The notes: generated by a model from the letters alone, not told the origin. Numbered from the stretch's first letter, positions 34,247-42,540 are shown. The stretch: DNA of 64,000 nucleotides from Micromonospora sp. WMMA1947 (GCF_027497355.1 NZ_CP114909.1:1674001-1738000); one strand, 5' to 3'. Made by a program: numbers and translations.

Positions 34247-34630
34247 ATGTCCATCCGTCACCTGCTCGCCACCACTGTCGTCGGGGAGTTCGCCCCGGCC
34301 GCGCACACCTCGCTGGCCGAAGGGGGCATCGGCGGCTCCGGCCGGGCCGGCGCCACTGCCTTCGCCGTGGTGGCCCTGGCCAGCGTGGTCGTCGGCGGGC
34401 TGGCGCTCAGCCGCTCCCGCCGCGGGGCGGGAGAGGGGCGCGTCCAGGCCCTGGTGGCTGCCGCGGCGGGAGTGGTCGGCCTGGTCCTCAGCGCGTGGCA
34501 CCTGGCGCTGACCACCGAGGGTCTCGGCAGCGGTCAGGGCCGGGCCGGCGCGGTCGCGGGTGTGGCGTTCGGGCTGATCGGGGCGGTGCTGGGCGGGCTG
34601 GTGCTGGCCCGTTCCCGGCGTACCGCCTGA
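34247..34630 (+). CDS. Small integral membrane protein (DUF6223-like)
   Basis: 127 residues with three hydrophobic helices (TAFAVVALASVVVGGLAL, VQALVAAAAGVVGLVLSAW, AGAVAGVAFGLIGAVLGGLVLA), each ending in basic residues (SRSRRG, ARSRRTA). The N-terminal segment may be a further helix or signal. ATG 34247 preceded by a purine-rich GAGGGAG. Resembles DUF6223 proteins; function unknown. Confidence 0.75.
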   Translation: MSIRHLLATTVVGEFAPAAHTSLAEGGIGGSGRAGATAFAVVALASVVVGGLALSRSRRGAGEGRVQALVAAAAGVVGLVLSAWHLALTTEGLGSGQGRAGAVAGVAFGLIGAVLGGLVLARSRRTA

Positions 34631-34678
34631 CCGGCCGCTCGGTCCGTCCCGGCAGCTCGGTCCATCCCGGCCTCTCGG

Positions 34679-35341
34679 TCAGGACGCGGTGAGCCAGCCG
34701 GGCACGGTGAGCCCCGACTCGTACGCGAGCACCACCAGCTGGGCCCGGTCCCGTACCCGCGTCTTGGTCATGATCCGGCTGACGTGCGTCTTCGCGGTGG
34801 CCGGGCTCAGCACCAACCGGGCCGCGATCTCGTCGTTGGACAGGCCGGCGGCAACCAGGGCGAGCACCTCCCGCTCCCGCTCGGTCAGCGCGTTCAGTCG
34901 GGGGCACGGGTCCGGGTGCCGGGTCCGGGCGGCGAACTCGGCGATCAGCCGGCGGGTGACGGCCGGGGCGATCAACGCGTCGCCCCGCGCCACCACCCGT
35001 ACGCCGTGGATCAGCTCCGCCGGCTCGGTGTCCTTGACCAGGAACCCGCTCGCGCCGGCCCGCAACGCGCCGTAGACGTAGTCGTCCAGGTCGAAGGTGG
35101 TCAGGATGATCACCCGGGCGTCGGTGCCGGCGACGATCTCCCGGGTGGCGGCAAGCCCGTCCAGCAGCGGCATCCGGATGTCCATGAGGACGACGTCCGG
35201 CCGCAGTTCCCGCGTCAGCCGTACCGCAGTGGTGCCGTCGGCTGCCTCGCCGACCACCTCGATGCCGTCCTCGCCGTCGAGGATGGAGCGGAAGCCGGCG
35301 CGTACCAAAGTCTGGTCGTCGGCGAGCAGCAACCGGATCAT
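34679..35341 (-). CDS. NarL/LuxR-family response regulator
   Basis: 220 residues. Receiver domain (LLADDQTLVRAGFRSIL, phospho-Asp in VVLMDIRMPLLDG, Thr in IILTTFD, Lys in LVKDTEP), C-terminal LuxR HTH (LTEREREVLALVAAGLSNDE, SPATAKTHVSRIMTKTRVRD). ATG 35341 overlaps the kinase stop by 4 bp. Cognate partner of that kinase. Confidence 0.95.
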   Translation of the reverse strand: MIRLLLADDQTLVRAGFRSILDGEDGIEVVGEAADGTTAVRLTRELRPDVVLMDIRMPLLDGLAATREIVAGTDARVIILTTFDLDDYVYGALRAGASGFLVKDTEPAELIHGVRVVARGDALIAPAVTRRLIAEFAARTRHPDPCPRLNALTEREREVLALVAAGLSNDEIAARLVLSPATAKTHVSRIMTKTRVRDRAQLVVLAYESGLTVPGWLTAS

Positions 35342-36504
35342 TTGGTCTCCCCCTGTGCCGTGCGTGGCGCCGGAACCGGCAGCGGGGCGGGCCGCAGCGG
35401 AAGGCGGGCCCGCACCAGGAACCCGCCGTCCGGGCCGGGCCCGGTGGTGAGCGAGCCGCCCAGCGCCCGGGCCCGCTCCTCCATGCCGAGGATCCCGTTC
35501 CCGGGCGGACCCGTGGGACCGGCGCCGTCGTCCGCCACCTCCACGAGCACCTCGTCGCCGTCCGGCACGACCCGGACCACCGCCGTGCGCGCGCCCGCGT
35601 GACGGCTCACGTTGGTGAGCGCCTCCTGGACGATCCGGTACGCGGACAGATCCACCTCCGGCGGGAACGGCCCGGTCTCCGTCACCTCGGTACGCACCGT
35701 CAGCCCGCATCGCCCGGCCGCCGTGACCAGCTCGTCGAGGCGTTCGAGGCCGGGTGCGGGACGGCTCGGGGACGTACCCTCCTGCCGGAGCACGCCGAGC
35801 GCCGCCCGCAGCTCGCGCAGCGTCTCCCGGCTGGTCTGCTTGATCACCGCGAGCGCCTCCGCCGAGCGATCCGGATCGGGCCGGTGCAGCGCGGCGCTCG
35901 CCTGCACGCTGATCAGCGAGAGGTGGTGGCCGAGCAGGTCGTGCAGCTCGCGGGCGATCCGCAGCCGCTCCTCGGTGGCCCGGTGGCGGGCCTCCTCCTC
36001 CTTACGCTGCTCCGCTGCGAGCACCCGGGCCTGCACCTCGGCGAGATAGGCCCGCCGGTTACGGGTCACACCGACGATGACCGCGACCAGCCAGCCGGCG
36101 TGCAGCAGCGTCGCCCCGTTCCCGCCGGCGCCGGTCCGGGTGTAGCTGTCGGCGACGGCGAAGGAGACGACCGAGGCCAGGCCGAGCCCCACCGCGACCG
36201 CGAGGTATCCCTCGTCGACGACCGTGTACAGCGCCACGACGAACACCAGCATGATCGGCCCGGGCCGGTGCAGCAGAGCCCCGTACGCGGCGACCGCGGC
36301 CAGCGCCACCAGGCCCACGCCCACCGGTTGTCGCCGGCGCAGGTAGAGCGCGGCGGAGGACGCCAGGACGACAAGCAGCGCCACGAACTCGGCGGTGGTG
36401 TCGATGCCCTCCGCCTGCACCACCAGGCCGAGCAGGGTCACCAAGGCGACGGCAGGCACCACTGCGGCTTCCGCTTTGAGGCCGTGCCGGCGCCAGCTCG
36501 ACAT
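35338..36504 (-). CDS. Membrane sensor histidine kinase, HisKA_3 (NarL-type partner)
   Basis: 388 residues. Four to five N-terminal transmembrane helices (AVVPAVALVTLLGLVVQ, FVALLVVLASSAALYL, IMLVFVVALYTVV, LAVAVGLGLASVVSFAVA) without a clear extracytoplasmic domain, then HisKA_3 with phospho-His in RIARELHDLLGHHLSLIS and a HATPase (NVSRHAGA, DDGAGPTGPPGNGILGMEERARALGG). Start ATG 36504 has TACGCT six bases upstream. Signal unknown; possibly membrane stress. Confidence 0.93.
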   Translation of the reverse strand: MSSWRRHGLKAEAAVVPAVALVTLLGLVVQAEGIDTTAEFVALLVVLASSAALYLRRRQPVGVGLVALAAVAAYGALLHRPGPIMLVFVVALYTVVDEGYLAVAVGLGLASVVSFAVADSYTRTGAGGNGATLLHAGWLVAVIVGVTRNRRAYLAEVQARVLAAEQRKEEEARHRATEERLRIARELHDLLGHHLSLISVQASAALHRPDPDRSAEALAVIKQTSRETLRELRAALGVLRQEGTSPSRPAPGLERLDELVTAAGRCGLTVRTEVTETGPFPPEVDLSAYRIVQEALTNVSRHAGARTAVVRVVPDGDEVLVEVADDGAGPTGPPGNGILGMEERARALGGSLTTGPGPDGGFLVRARLPLRPAPLPVPAPRTAQGETK

Positions 36505-36636
36505 TGCCGAAGCGTAGCGGCCCGGGGACGCAGCGGAGGGCCCCGAAGCGGCGTCGTGTCGGTGGTTGGGGCGTGCTCGGAGGGTCGGTGCGCGACGCAC
36601 GCCGGGCTGATCGGGTTCGGGTAACCTGTGCCGTGC

Positions 36637-36708
36637 GGGCCGCTAGCTCAATGGCAGAGCTGTGGACTTTTAATCCATAGGTTCAGGGTTCGAGTCCCTG
36701 GCGGCCCA
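36637..36708 (+). tRNA. tRNA-Lys (anticodon TTT)
   Basis: Complete cloverleaf in 72 nt: acceptor GGGCCGC/GCGGCCC, D stem GCTC/GAGC, anticodon stem GTGGA/TCCAT with loop CTTTTAA, T stem CAGGG/CCCTG with TTCGAGT loop, discriminator A. CCA is not encoded. It lies at the left boundary of an AT-richer accessory region. Confidence 0.98.
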
Positions 36709-36723
36709 CTTCGTTCCAGCTCA

Positions 36724-36747
36724 GCGGCCCTCCACGGGGCCGCTTTT
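36724..36747 (+). terminator. Rho-independent terminator of tRNA-Lys
   Basis: GCGGCCC (36724-36730), 6-nt loop, GGGCCGC (36737-36743), then TTTT. Classic intrinsic terminator 16 bp after the tRNA. Confidence 0.9.
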
Positions 36748-36876
36748 GTTGTGCTCCAGGCCGGTACAGCGGCGAGATGCATCAGCGAAGTGCAGCAGTG
36801 AACCAACCGCCAGCCCGACCTCCGTGTCGGGGGTGCTCTCCTAAGCGGCAGCGGACCGAACAGATAGAGGTGGGCG

Positions 36877-37249
36877 ATGCCGGACCAACCGCTCGTGCGC
36901 AATTCACGGCTGCTCGGCCTGTTCGTCGAGATCGTTCGAGGGCCAGAAGGGACCCTGCGGGCAGTCGAGACCGCCGGCCGTGGCATCACGGCAGAGGCGC
37001 GCTGCACGCTGGGCCGTGGCCGCAGACAAGATGGCGACCAACTCCGGCAGTCCGGCCGAGGCGCGTCGGCGAAGCCTCGCCTGCGCCGATCGACTCGTCG
37101 AACTTGGTGCCATCGAAGATGACCTGAGCGACTTGTGGTCCCGCCGTCGGGAAAGCGAGCTTGACGAGGTCGCGTTTGAGGCAAGCCTCCTGCGAATAGT
37201 CATGCGCCTGGAAGCGTGGCCGCAATCTTGGCCGCGCCTGCCAGCCTGA
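36877..37249 (+). pseudogene. Possible frameshifted small gene next to tRNA-Lys
   Basis: ATG 36877 has a good Shine-Dalgarno (GAGG six bases upstream) and opens a natural-looking N-terminus, MPDQPLVRNSRLLGLFVEIV, up to about 36978. The frame then becomes implausible, while the frame one base later (GTG 36980) continues with MATNSGSPAEARRRSLACAD and ELDEVAFEASLLRIVMRLEA to a stop at 37249. A single +1 shift would join them into a ~124-residue protein. No domain recognised. It may be a decayed gene or two short genes; 37250-37339 holds only a further short open frame starting ATG right after the stop. Confidence 0.35.
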
Positions 37250-37339
37250 ATGCCTCCTCCATATCCGGAGGGCCTAGCCGAGCCGTTCGGCGGCACCGAC
37301 AGCATCCGGGAGAAGGCGCCGCTCCGGCAGGTGCCGCGA

Positions 37340-38752
37340 TCAAATTGGGAGTTGGCCTTGGACGTAACCACCGGCGCCAGCCTCTGGCGGCAGGAGGGCC
37401 ATGATGCTCTGGCGCTCCTCCTTCGTCAGGCTGAGCAGAATTGGAAGTGCATAACGAATGAAGTCCCGGAGTTCAAAGCTCGCGTTCGTGTGGCCACTGG
37501 CGCTTCCCGTCCGGAGATCACAGATGAGCCCTCTGGCAGCCCGAGCACTCACAGTTGCGGTTGTGACAACCGCGTCTGAACTATTGGCGTGCTGCGCCAC
37601 CTCCCTGCGCTCCATGACGTTTTTTTCGACTGTCGATTCGAAAGTAATGGTGAGGTCAGGAGTTCCGACTCGCACATTTTTTATCACCAATCCCGCGTCT
37701 CTGGCCCTCCGCCTGACCTCCCGCACAGTTGGCGGGCGAAGATCTTGGTCGGGTGGAAGCTGGTTCTTCGAAGCTGCAAAGTAGACGCTCCACCCCCAAC
37801 CGCGCAGAACCAGACAGTTACCTTCGACGAGCCATCGAGGTACGACTTCAGGCTCACCCAGGTACTTCGGACGCTCGATTACCCGTAGGCCTCGCGCCAT
37901 TAATCGTTCCGCATTCGCAGCCACGATGCTTTGCAGGCCCGGAGAAAAATCCGCAACGTTCATCTCGCCGAGTTGTTCCAAGGAGATGTTGCGGCCAACG
38001 CGGTGCCAGAAGTCGATGGCCTGAGTCTCAACCACCTCCAGTAAGAGGGAAACATCTTCACCTGTCAGTGGTCCCGTGATCCCGAGGCTGCTACGGGGGA
38101 AGGAAGATGCAGTCCCTCCATGGCCTTCCCAAACCGCCTGCACTACTCGCGTCATTCGTCCGGCCTGCTCGGGATCGAGAATTTGGGCGAACAGCTCGAC
38201 CGCCGCGCCAGTCTGGTCTGCGTGCAATTGCCCCGCTCCCACGAAGCCCGCAGCTGTGCGCCGGATCACGGACCGTGATCCATCCTCATCAAGTAAGCCT
38301 CGCCCGCCTCGCAGAATCGCGTGACCTAGTAGGTCAACCATAGGCTGATCGGATTGACTAATTTCTTGCACCGCGTCCGGGTCGGTCACCAGAACATCCG
38401 ACCTCTGTGCTTCCCGAGCCAAGCCCTGTTCAGCATCAGCATCGCGACCGAACGCCGAGCGGAGGGACATCACAATCGGCTTGTTGGCAGAAATCCACCG
38501 CAACTCATCCGATATCCATTGCGGATTGCTACTCGGGCGAACAAATACTAGACGCTCCCGGTTCTCCTTCGGCCACGAGAGAACCATATCTGGCGCAAAG
38601 GTGTGGTTGAAATACTCGGTGAAGCGGACCTCGGACGCTGGATCCGCTTCGGTCAGGCGGTCCCCAACCATCGTCTTGATCACCCTGACACGATCGTCCG
38701 GGTTGGGATAATCAAGCAGACGATCAAGCGAGGCGGAGTGGCGATCGGGCAT
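37340..38752 (-). CDS. Unrecognised 470-residue protein coupled to a nuclease-like gene
   Basis: No known domain recognised. Seen: an N-terminal ~120-residue part with FTEYFNHTFAPDMVLSWPKE and ERLVFVRPSSNPQWISDELR, which has the strand pattern of a PD-(D/E)XK fold but lacks the E-x-K pair; a helical middle (~130-290); and a C-terminal part with a possible short helix ending in YALPILLSLTKEERQSIMAL. No signal peptide or membrane segment. DNA is visibly AT-richer than neighbouring genes. ATG 38752 lies one base after the stop of the upstream nuclease-like gene (TGACATG), so the two are translationally coupled. Defence or anti-phage function is inferred from context only. Confidence 0.7.
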   Translation of the reverse strand: MPDRHSASLDRLLDYPNPDDRVRVIKTMVGDRLTEADPASEVRFTEYFNHTFAPDMVLSWPKENRERLVFVRPSSNPQWISDELRWISANKPIVMSLRSAFGRDADAEQGLAREAQRSDVLVTDPDAVQEISQSDQPMVDLLGHAILRGGRGLLDEDGSRSVIRRTAAGFVGAGQLHADQTGAAVELFAQILDPEQAGRMTRVVQAVWEGHGGTASSFPRSSLGITGPLTGEDVSLLLEVVETQAIDFWHRVGRNISLEQLGEMNVADFSPGLQSIVAANAERLMARGLRVIERPKYLGEPEVVPRWLVEGNCLVLRGWGWSVYFAASKNQLPPDQDLRPPTVREVRRRARDAGLVIKNVRVGTPDLTITFESTVEKNVMERREVAQHANSSDAVVTTATVSARAARGLICDLRTGSASGHTNASFELRDFIRYALPILLSLTKEERQSIMALLPPEAGAGGYVQGQLPI

Positions 38753-38753
38753 G

Positions 38754-39356
38754 TCAGGCCACCCTCTCAGCAGCTCGCATAAACTTCACAAGCTCGTCGA
38801 GATGTTCGTTGGAAACAACCAGCCGCTCCTGCTTCTCGCACAGAGTGATCAACCACAATCGCTGAGCCGCTTCAAACACGATCGACTCGTCTATAGCCTT
38901 CCTGGCCTCATCTTCGTCGCTGACACCGAAGATCACCTCTCGGTAATGGATTACCGCTTCACGGACATTATCCGGCGAGGTGTGCTGATCCCACTTCCGC
39001 GCCTGGAATGGTGCCCAGGATATCCACATCATGTGATTACACCTGGCCGGCTTCGCTTTGTAGGCGACGTAACACTTCGCCAGGAAGCTCTTGAAATGAT
39101 CTGGTAGGTCAGATTCGCGCCGATAGTTCTTGACCTCTGCGACAAAGGAATTGTCTTGGAAGGCGCCGCCACGCATCTTGCCGCCAAGATCGAAGGAAAA
39201 GCCTTTTCCGCCATGTGGCCACTCGAACTCAAGCAGTTCCCGCAGTGGCTCGTCTTCGATCGTCCATGCATGCGCCACGCGTGTCGATGCATCAAGCCAT
39301 TCCTTGGCTCGGCGTAGCCCATCAAACCCCGCAAGCTGCTGGATCTCTCCGGCCAT
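38754..39356 (-). CDS. PD-(D/E)XK nuclease-like protein
   Basis: 200 residues. The segment GKGFSFDLGGKM ... DNSFVAEVKNYRR fits the PD-(D/E)XK core: Asp56 on one strand, Glu74-Val-Lys76 on the next, with an acidic N-terminal helix (EDEPLRELLEFEW). Then comes DHFKSFLAKCYVAYKAKPAR and HMMWISWAPF, as in restriction-endonuclease-like folds. C-terminal ~60 residues are helical. No DNA-recognition domain is visible. First gene of a two-gene cassette next to tRNA-Lys. Base composition unlike the host core. Function as a nuclease is inferred; it is not assignable to a named system. Confidence 0.65.
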   Translation of the reverse strand: MAGEIQQLAGFDGLRRAKEWLDASTRVAHAWTIEDEPLRELLEFEWPHGGKGFSFDLGGKMRGGAFQDNSFVAEVKNYRRESDLPDHFKSFLAKCYVAYKAKPARCNHMMWISWAPFQARKWDQHTSPDNVREAVIHYREVIFGVSDEDEARKAIDESIVFEAAQRLWLITLCEKQERLVVSNEHLDELVKFMRAAERVA

Positions 39357-39722
39357 GATCGCAGGCTACAGAGGCAGGGACGGAGAGTACATAGCCCCTT
39401 ACGGAGATACCTGTCGCCGACTGTCGTGTTTCAGCAGAACGCCTTGCGCGATGGACGGGTTGGTCTGCAGGGCTGGTCCTAGGTTGACTGCACTCTGTCC
39501 GCCTCGGGAGGCCGTTGTACAGGGTTCCGTACACCCAGCGCGTAGGGAGGGGCGGTGACCGACCCATCCGTTAGCCCGTACTGGTCGTGCCGCTTGCGCC
39601 CTACTACTCGATGAAGAAGCCGGATGCTCCTTGGCAACCGGGGCAACCCCTTGCGGGACTGAGTCGAGTCGTCGGGGAACCGCTCGACAGCGTTTCGGCG
39701 CCACCGGTCGGATACTGGCCGA
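39357..39722. other. Gene-free spacer at the right edge of the nuclease cassette
   Basis: 366 bp without a convincing gene on either strand. Contains an inverted repeat TGTAC-agggttcc-GTACA (39516-39533). GATACT lies six bases before the Nudix GTG start at 39723 and may be its -10. No repeat of the tRNA-Lys 3' end is visible. Confidence 0.5.
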
Positions 39723-40289
39723 GTGACGGAGGAACCGGCTAGCAGGTCGACACGGTGGACGATTCATGGTGAGCGGGTTGTCGACGGGAGCCGGCGCTCC
39801 CGGTTGAGCATCGCAGACGTGGAGCTTCCGGACGGGGTCCGCTTCGAGCAGTACGTGATTCGGGCGCCCCGGTCGGCCATGGTTGCCGTGCTCGACGGCC
39901 AGGAGCGCCTGCTTCTGATGCGACGGCACCGGTTCGTCTTCGACCGGTGGGTGTGGGAGCTGCCGGGCGGCTACGTCGACGAGGGCGAGGATCCGGCGAA
40001 GTGCGCAGTCCGGGAGGTCGAGGAGGAGACCGGGTGGCGCCCCGAGGCAGTAGAGCCATTGCTGTCGTTTCAGCCGTGGGTGGCGACCGCGGACGCGGAG
40101 AACTTGCTGTTCCTTGCCCGCGAGGCGGAGCATATCGGCGCCCCGGTGGACGTCAACGAGACCGAGCGGGTGGCCTGGATTCCGCTGGAAGAGGCGCGGC
40201 GACTCGTGTCCGAGGGTGAAATCGTTGGTGCGGGCACGGTGATCGCGGTGCTGGAGTTGGTGGCGCGGAAGGCCCGGGGTGAGCTGTAG
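39723..40289 (+). CDS. Nudix hydrolase (ADP-ribose pyrophosphatase-like)
   Basis: 188 residues. Complete Nudix box GGYVDEGEDPAKCAVREVEE-ETGW (G-x5-E-x7-REVEEETG). The flanking YVIRAPRSAMVAVLDGQERL and FQPWVATADAENLLFLARE strands resemble ADP-sugar or NDP-sugar hydrolases. GTG 39723, probably leaderless. Its stop abuts the convergent XRE-TPR gene with no gap. Within the accessory region, NAD-derived or ADP-ribose substrates would fit a defence or stress role, but this is inference. Confidence 0.9.
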   Translation: MTEEPASRSTRWTIHGERVVDGSRRSRLSIADVELPDGVRFEQYVIRAPRSAMVAVLDGQERLLLMRRHRFVFDRWVWELPGGYVDEGEDPAKCAVREVEEETGWRPEAVEPLLSFQPWVATADAENLLFLAREAEHIGAPVDVNETERVAWIPLEEARRLVSEGEIVGAGTVIAVLELVARKARGEL

Positions 40290-41711
40290 TCAGCGCCGTT
40301 GGCCGAGCGCCGCGTCGACCCGGGTGATGAACTGCCGTACTGCCGGCGTGCGACGGTGGGCTGTCAGGCCGGTTTGCAGGTCGCGCACGTAGCGGACGGC
40401 ACGGGCCGACCGTAGCTGCGTGGTCAGGGTGAGGGCGTCAGTGCCGATGGCGCTGGCGCGTTCCGGCTCGCCGTGGCTAGCGTGGACGCTGGCCAGCAGG
40501 GCGAGGTTGAAGGCTTTGCCGCGTACGTAGCGCTCGTCCATCTTCAGTGAGCGAGCGGCGAAGCGTTCGGCTCGACGGTGTTGACCGAGCGCGTGGAAGC
40601 AGTGGCCGAACTTGGCTGACAGGTACGCCTCGTCGAAGTAGCCGAGCCATTGCGGGTCGCTGCTGCGGTCGGCGCGGTCGAGGGCTTGCTCTGCTTGGTG
40701 AAGCGCGGCGGCACAGTCCCGTTCGTGGAGGGCGACAGCGTGGGCGTGAGCTTCCATGACCATTGCTTCGGCAGTAAGCACCCTGAGGCCGGCGCGCTGT
40801 GCTGTCTGCCGGGCGGCACGGGCGAGGTCAACGCCGGTGGCGGCGTGCCCGAGGTAGGTGGCTTGGTGGCTCATCGCGGCGAGGATCTCAGCGCCCAACC
40901 CGGCGTCGCCGGCCGTTCTGGCCAGGTCCAGGGCCTGAGTGAGGTAGCGCTGGGCGAGGCCGTGCTCGGCCATGTCGTACGCCTGCCAACCGGCGAGTTG
41001 GGTCAGTTCGGCAACGGCGGTGAGCAGTCTGCGGCCGGTCGCCGTGTCGTACCGGCCCTCGACCACGAGGGGTGTGACCTCGTGGTGCAGGAAGCGGGTG
41101 ACGTTGTCGCGCGCGTGCCCGCCGCCGTACTGATTGTCGAGTCGCCGATAGGTGGCGGTCATCTGGCGGATGGTGTCGATGTCGGGTTGACCGACCGTCC
41201 GGCGCCCCTCCTGCTCGACGGGCTGCGCTGTGGTGGCGGTGAACCAGCGTAGGGCGGGCAGGGTGTATGCCGTGGAGCTGAACACTGTCTGGCGAAGCAT
41301 GTCTCGACGGTTCACATCGCCTTCCCATAGCTGCGCGGCGGCCTGGACGTCCTCGCGCCAGGACCGGTTGGCCGGCACGTCACTGTGCCGACCGCGGGAT
41401 TGGTCCGCCATGGTCGGGCGATATGACCCCTGGCGGGGCGCGAGGCCCAGCGTCATCCGGGCGTCGTCGGGCATGCCACAACCGGTGGCGATCCGTTCCA
41501 ACACGTCGATCGAGGTCACCCGTCGGCCGGCGATGATCCTGCTGACGTAGCCCTGCTCAAGCCCGACAGCCGCACCGATGCGGGTTTGGCTCGCACCCGT
41601 GTGCCGGGCGAGCAGCCGGAACAGTGCGCCTATGTCGCGGCCCGTCAGGGCGGTGTGCACGTCCTCTCGCGACCAGAGGTCGTCAGGTACCCGGAGATTC
41701 CCTACCAGCAC
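40290..41711 (-). CDS. XRE-family regulator with TPR-like C-terminal domain
   Basis: 473 residues from GTG 41711 (GGGAG six bases upstream); a TTG at 41744 is an alternative. N-terminal HTH (RLLARHTGASQTRIGAAVGL, QGYVSRIIAGRRVTSIDVLE), a linker, then ~300 residues of helical TPR-like repeats (YLTQALDLARTAGDAGLGAE, HQATYLGHAATGVDLARAAR, FGHCFHALGQHRRAERFAAR). Such proteins are common in actinomycete regulatory clusters, where the TPR part may sense a peptide or partner. Divergent from a chain of six tiny genes across a 19-bp perfect palindrome; likely their regulator. Confidence 0.85.
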   Translation of the reverse strand: MLVGNLRVPDDLWSREDVHTALTGRDIGALFRLLARHTGASQTRIGAAVGLEQGYVSRIIAGRRVTSIDVLERIATGCGMPDDARMTLGLAPRQGSYRPTMADQSRGRHSDVPANRSWREDVQAAAQLWEGDVNRRDMLRQTVFSSTAYTLPALRWFTATTAQPVEQEGRRTVGQPDIDTIRQMTATYRRLDNQYGGGHARDNVTRFLHHEVTPLVVEGRYDTATGRRLLTAVAELTQLAGWQAYDMAEHGLAQRYLTQALDLARTAGDAGLGAEILAAMSHQATYLGHAATGVDLARAARQTAQRAGLRVLTAEAMVMEAHAHAVALHERDCAAALHQAEQALDRADRSSDPQWLGYFDEAYLSAKFGHCFHALGQHRRAERFAARSLKMDERYVRGKAFNLALLASVHASHGEPERASAIGTDALTLTTQLRSARAVRYVRDLQTGLTAHRRTPAVRQFITRVDAALGQRR

Positions 41712-41793
41712 AACGGCTCCCAGCGTTGTCGGGCGACTACCCAAGGTGCTCGGTCCGGAGCCTACGGCCGGCGTACCGGCAGGTCGAGTGTGC

Positions 41794-41812
41794 TCATGTC
41801 ACCGTGACATGA
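41794..41812. promoter_or_regulatory. 19-bp perfect palindrome upstream of the micro-gene chain
   Basis: TCATGTCAC-C-GTGACATGA, 9-bp perfect arms around one base, in the gap between the XRE-TPR gene (start 41711) and the chain of tiny genes (first start 41860). Likely operator of the XRE-TPR protein. A further half-site, CGACATGG, occurs at about 41818. Confidence 0.7.
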
Positions 41813-41859
41813 CCTCGCGACATGGTCGCCGCAGCTCAGTCGGCGGAACCGTATCCGGC

Positions 41860-41937
41860 ATGGACCTCGATGCCGATGACCCGAATGGCCTGCCCGAGTT
41901 GGACACCGTCTCCGGATCTGAGCGGGCAGGCTCGTGA
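41860..41937 (+). CDS. Possible leader peptide, first of the micro-gene chain
   Basis: 25 codons, MDLDADDPNGLPELDTVSGS then ERAGS. Very acidic. The stop overlaps the next gene's GTG (GTGA), the same junction used down the chain, which argues that it is translated. An in-frame ATG near 41809 would give about 42 residues. No homolog recognised; short length limits confidence. Confidence 0.45.
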   Translation: MDLDADDPNGLPELDTVSGSERAGS

Positions 41938-42137
41938 CGATGCGTGGCTACCTGGACCAGTTCTTCCGGTGGCTGCTCCGGCAGCACGAGTCCCTACCAC
42001 CGCCCCGGAGAGGGCAGCAGTACCAGGACGCCGAGTACGTGGCAGCCCGCCAGCGGTTGCTCGACCACGCAGCACAGCTGAGGCGATCCCAGGGCGACCG
42101 AGGGCCGGCACCGGACGTGCCGACGAAGCAGCGGTGA
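41934..42137 (+). CDS. Small basic protein, micro-gene 2
   Basis: 67 residues from GTG 41934 (or ATG 41940): MRGYLDQFFRWLLRQHESLP, then EYVAARQRLLDHAAQLRRSQ. Two amphipathic helices around a Pro-rich turn, no cysteines. 4-bp overlaps on both sides. Function unknown. Confidence 0.68.
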   Translation: MTMRGYLDQFFRWLLRQHESLPPPRRGQQYQDAEYVAARQRLLDHAAQLRRSQGDRGPAPDVPTKQR

Positions 42138-42364
42138 GCCGGATGGCCGCCGGCGGGCTCGGCCGAATGCCTCCGACCAGGCGGCACGTCTCGTACGAGG
42201 ACTATCTGGTCGCCACGGCCCTCACTCTCGCCCGGCGGCATCGGCCGGTCTGGTGCTGGCGGAAATGGCGACGGACCTGCCGCTGCGGAGGCGATCTGCC
42301 CTGTCGCGCCCGGCACCGAATCCCCATCAATCGTGGCCACTGGCCCGGAGAGGACTCGCCGTGA
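42134..42364 (+). CDS. Small Cys/Arg-rich protein, micro-gene 3
   Basis: 76 residues from GTG 42134, overlapping the previous stop (GTGA): RHVSYEDYLVATALTLARRH helix, then VWCWRKWRRTCRCGGDLPCR with four cysteines (C-x7-C-x-C-x5-C) that could bind metal, ending RIPINRGHWPGEDSP. Highly basic. It resembles conserved actinomycete hypotheticals of unknown role. Confidence 0.72.
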   Translation: MSRMAAGGLGRMPPTRRHVSYEDYLVATALTLARRHRPVWCWRKWRRTCRCGGDLPCRARHRIPINRGHWPGEDSP

Positions 42365-42540
42365 GAGACGACCAGGAGCAGGCGATCCTGGCCGTGCATG
42401 TTCGAGGCTTCGACGGCATGTGCACCGGCTGCCGCGCCTGGTGGTCACGGCTGACTCCGTACCCCTGCTGGCAGGTGGAATGGGCGACCAGCCGGCAGGC
42501 ACGGACGATCACCGCCCGGTTTCTGGAGGGTGTGCGGTGA
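42361..42540 (+). CDS. Small CxxC protein, micro-gene 4
   Basis: 59 residues from GTG 42361 (GTGA overlap): QEQAILAVHVRGFDGMCTGC with a CxxC, then PYPCWQVEWATSRQARTITA. Three cysteines and many Trp/Arg residues; metal or nucleic-acid binding is possible. Function unknown. Confidence 0.68.
   Translation: MRDDQEQAILAVHVRGFDGMCTGCRAWWSRLTPYPCWQVEWATSRQARTITARFLEGVR

Noticed and set aside
37250..37579. Plus-strand frame starting ATG directly after the 37249 stop
   Set aside because: It runs antisense through the end of the 470-aa gene; only the first ~30 codons look natural, so it is at best a truncated fragment.
39516..39533. TGTAC-N8-GTACA inverted repeat as an operator
   Set aside because: Short arms, about 190 bp from any start, with no repeat elsewhere in the window to support it.
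36637..39722. Attachment-site duplication of the tRNA-Lys 3' end flanking the nuclease cassette
   Set aside because: I looked for a second copy of the T-arm/acceptor sequence to 39.7 kb and beyond and saw none; no integrase gene is present either.
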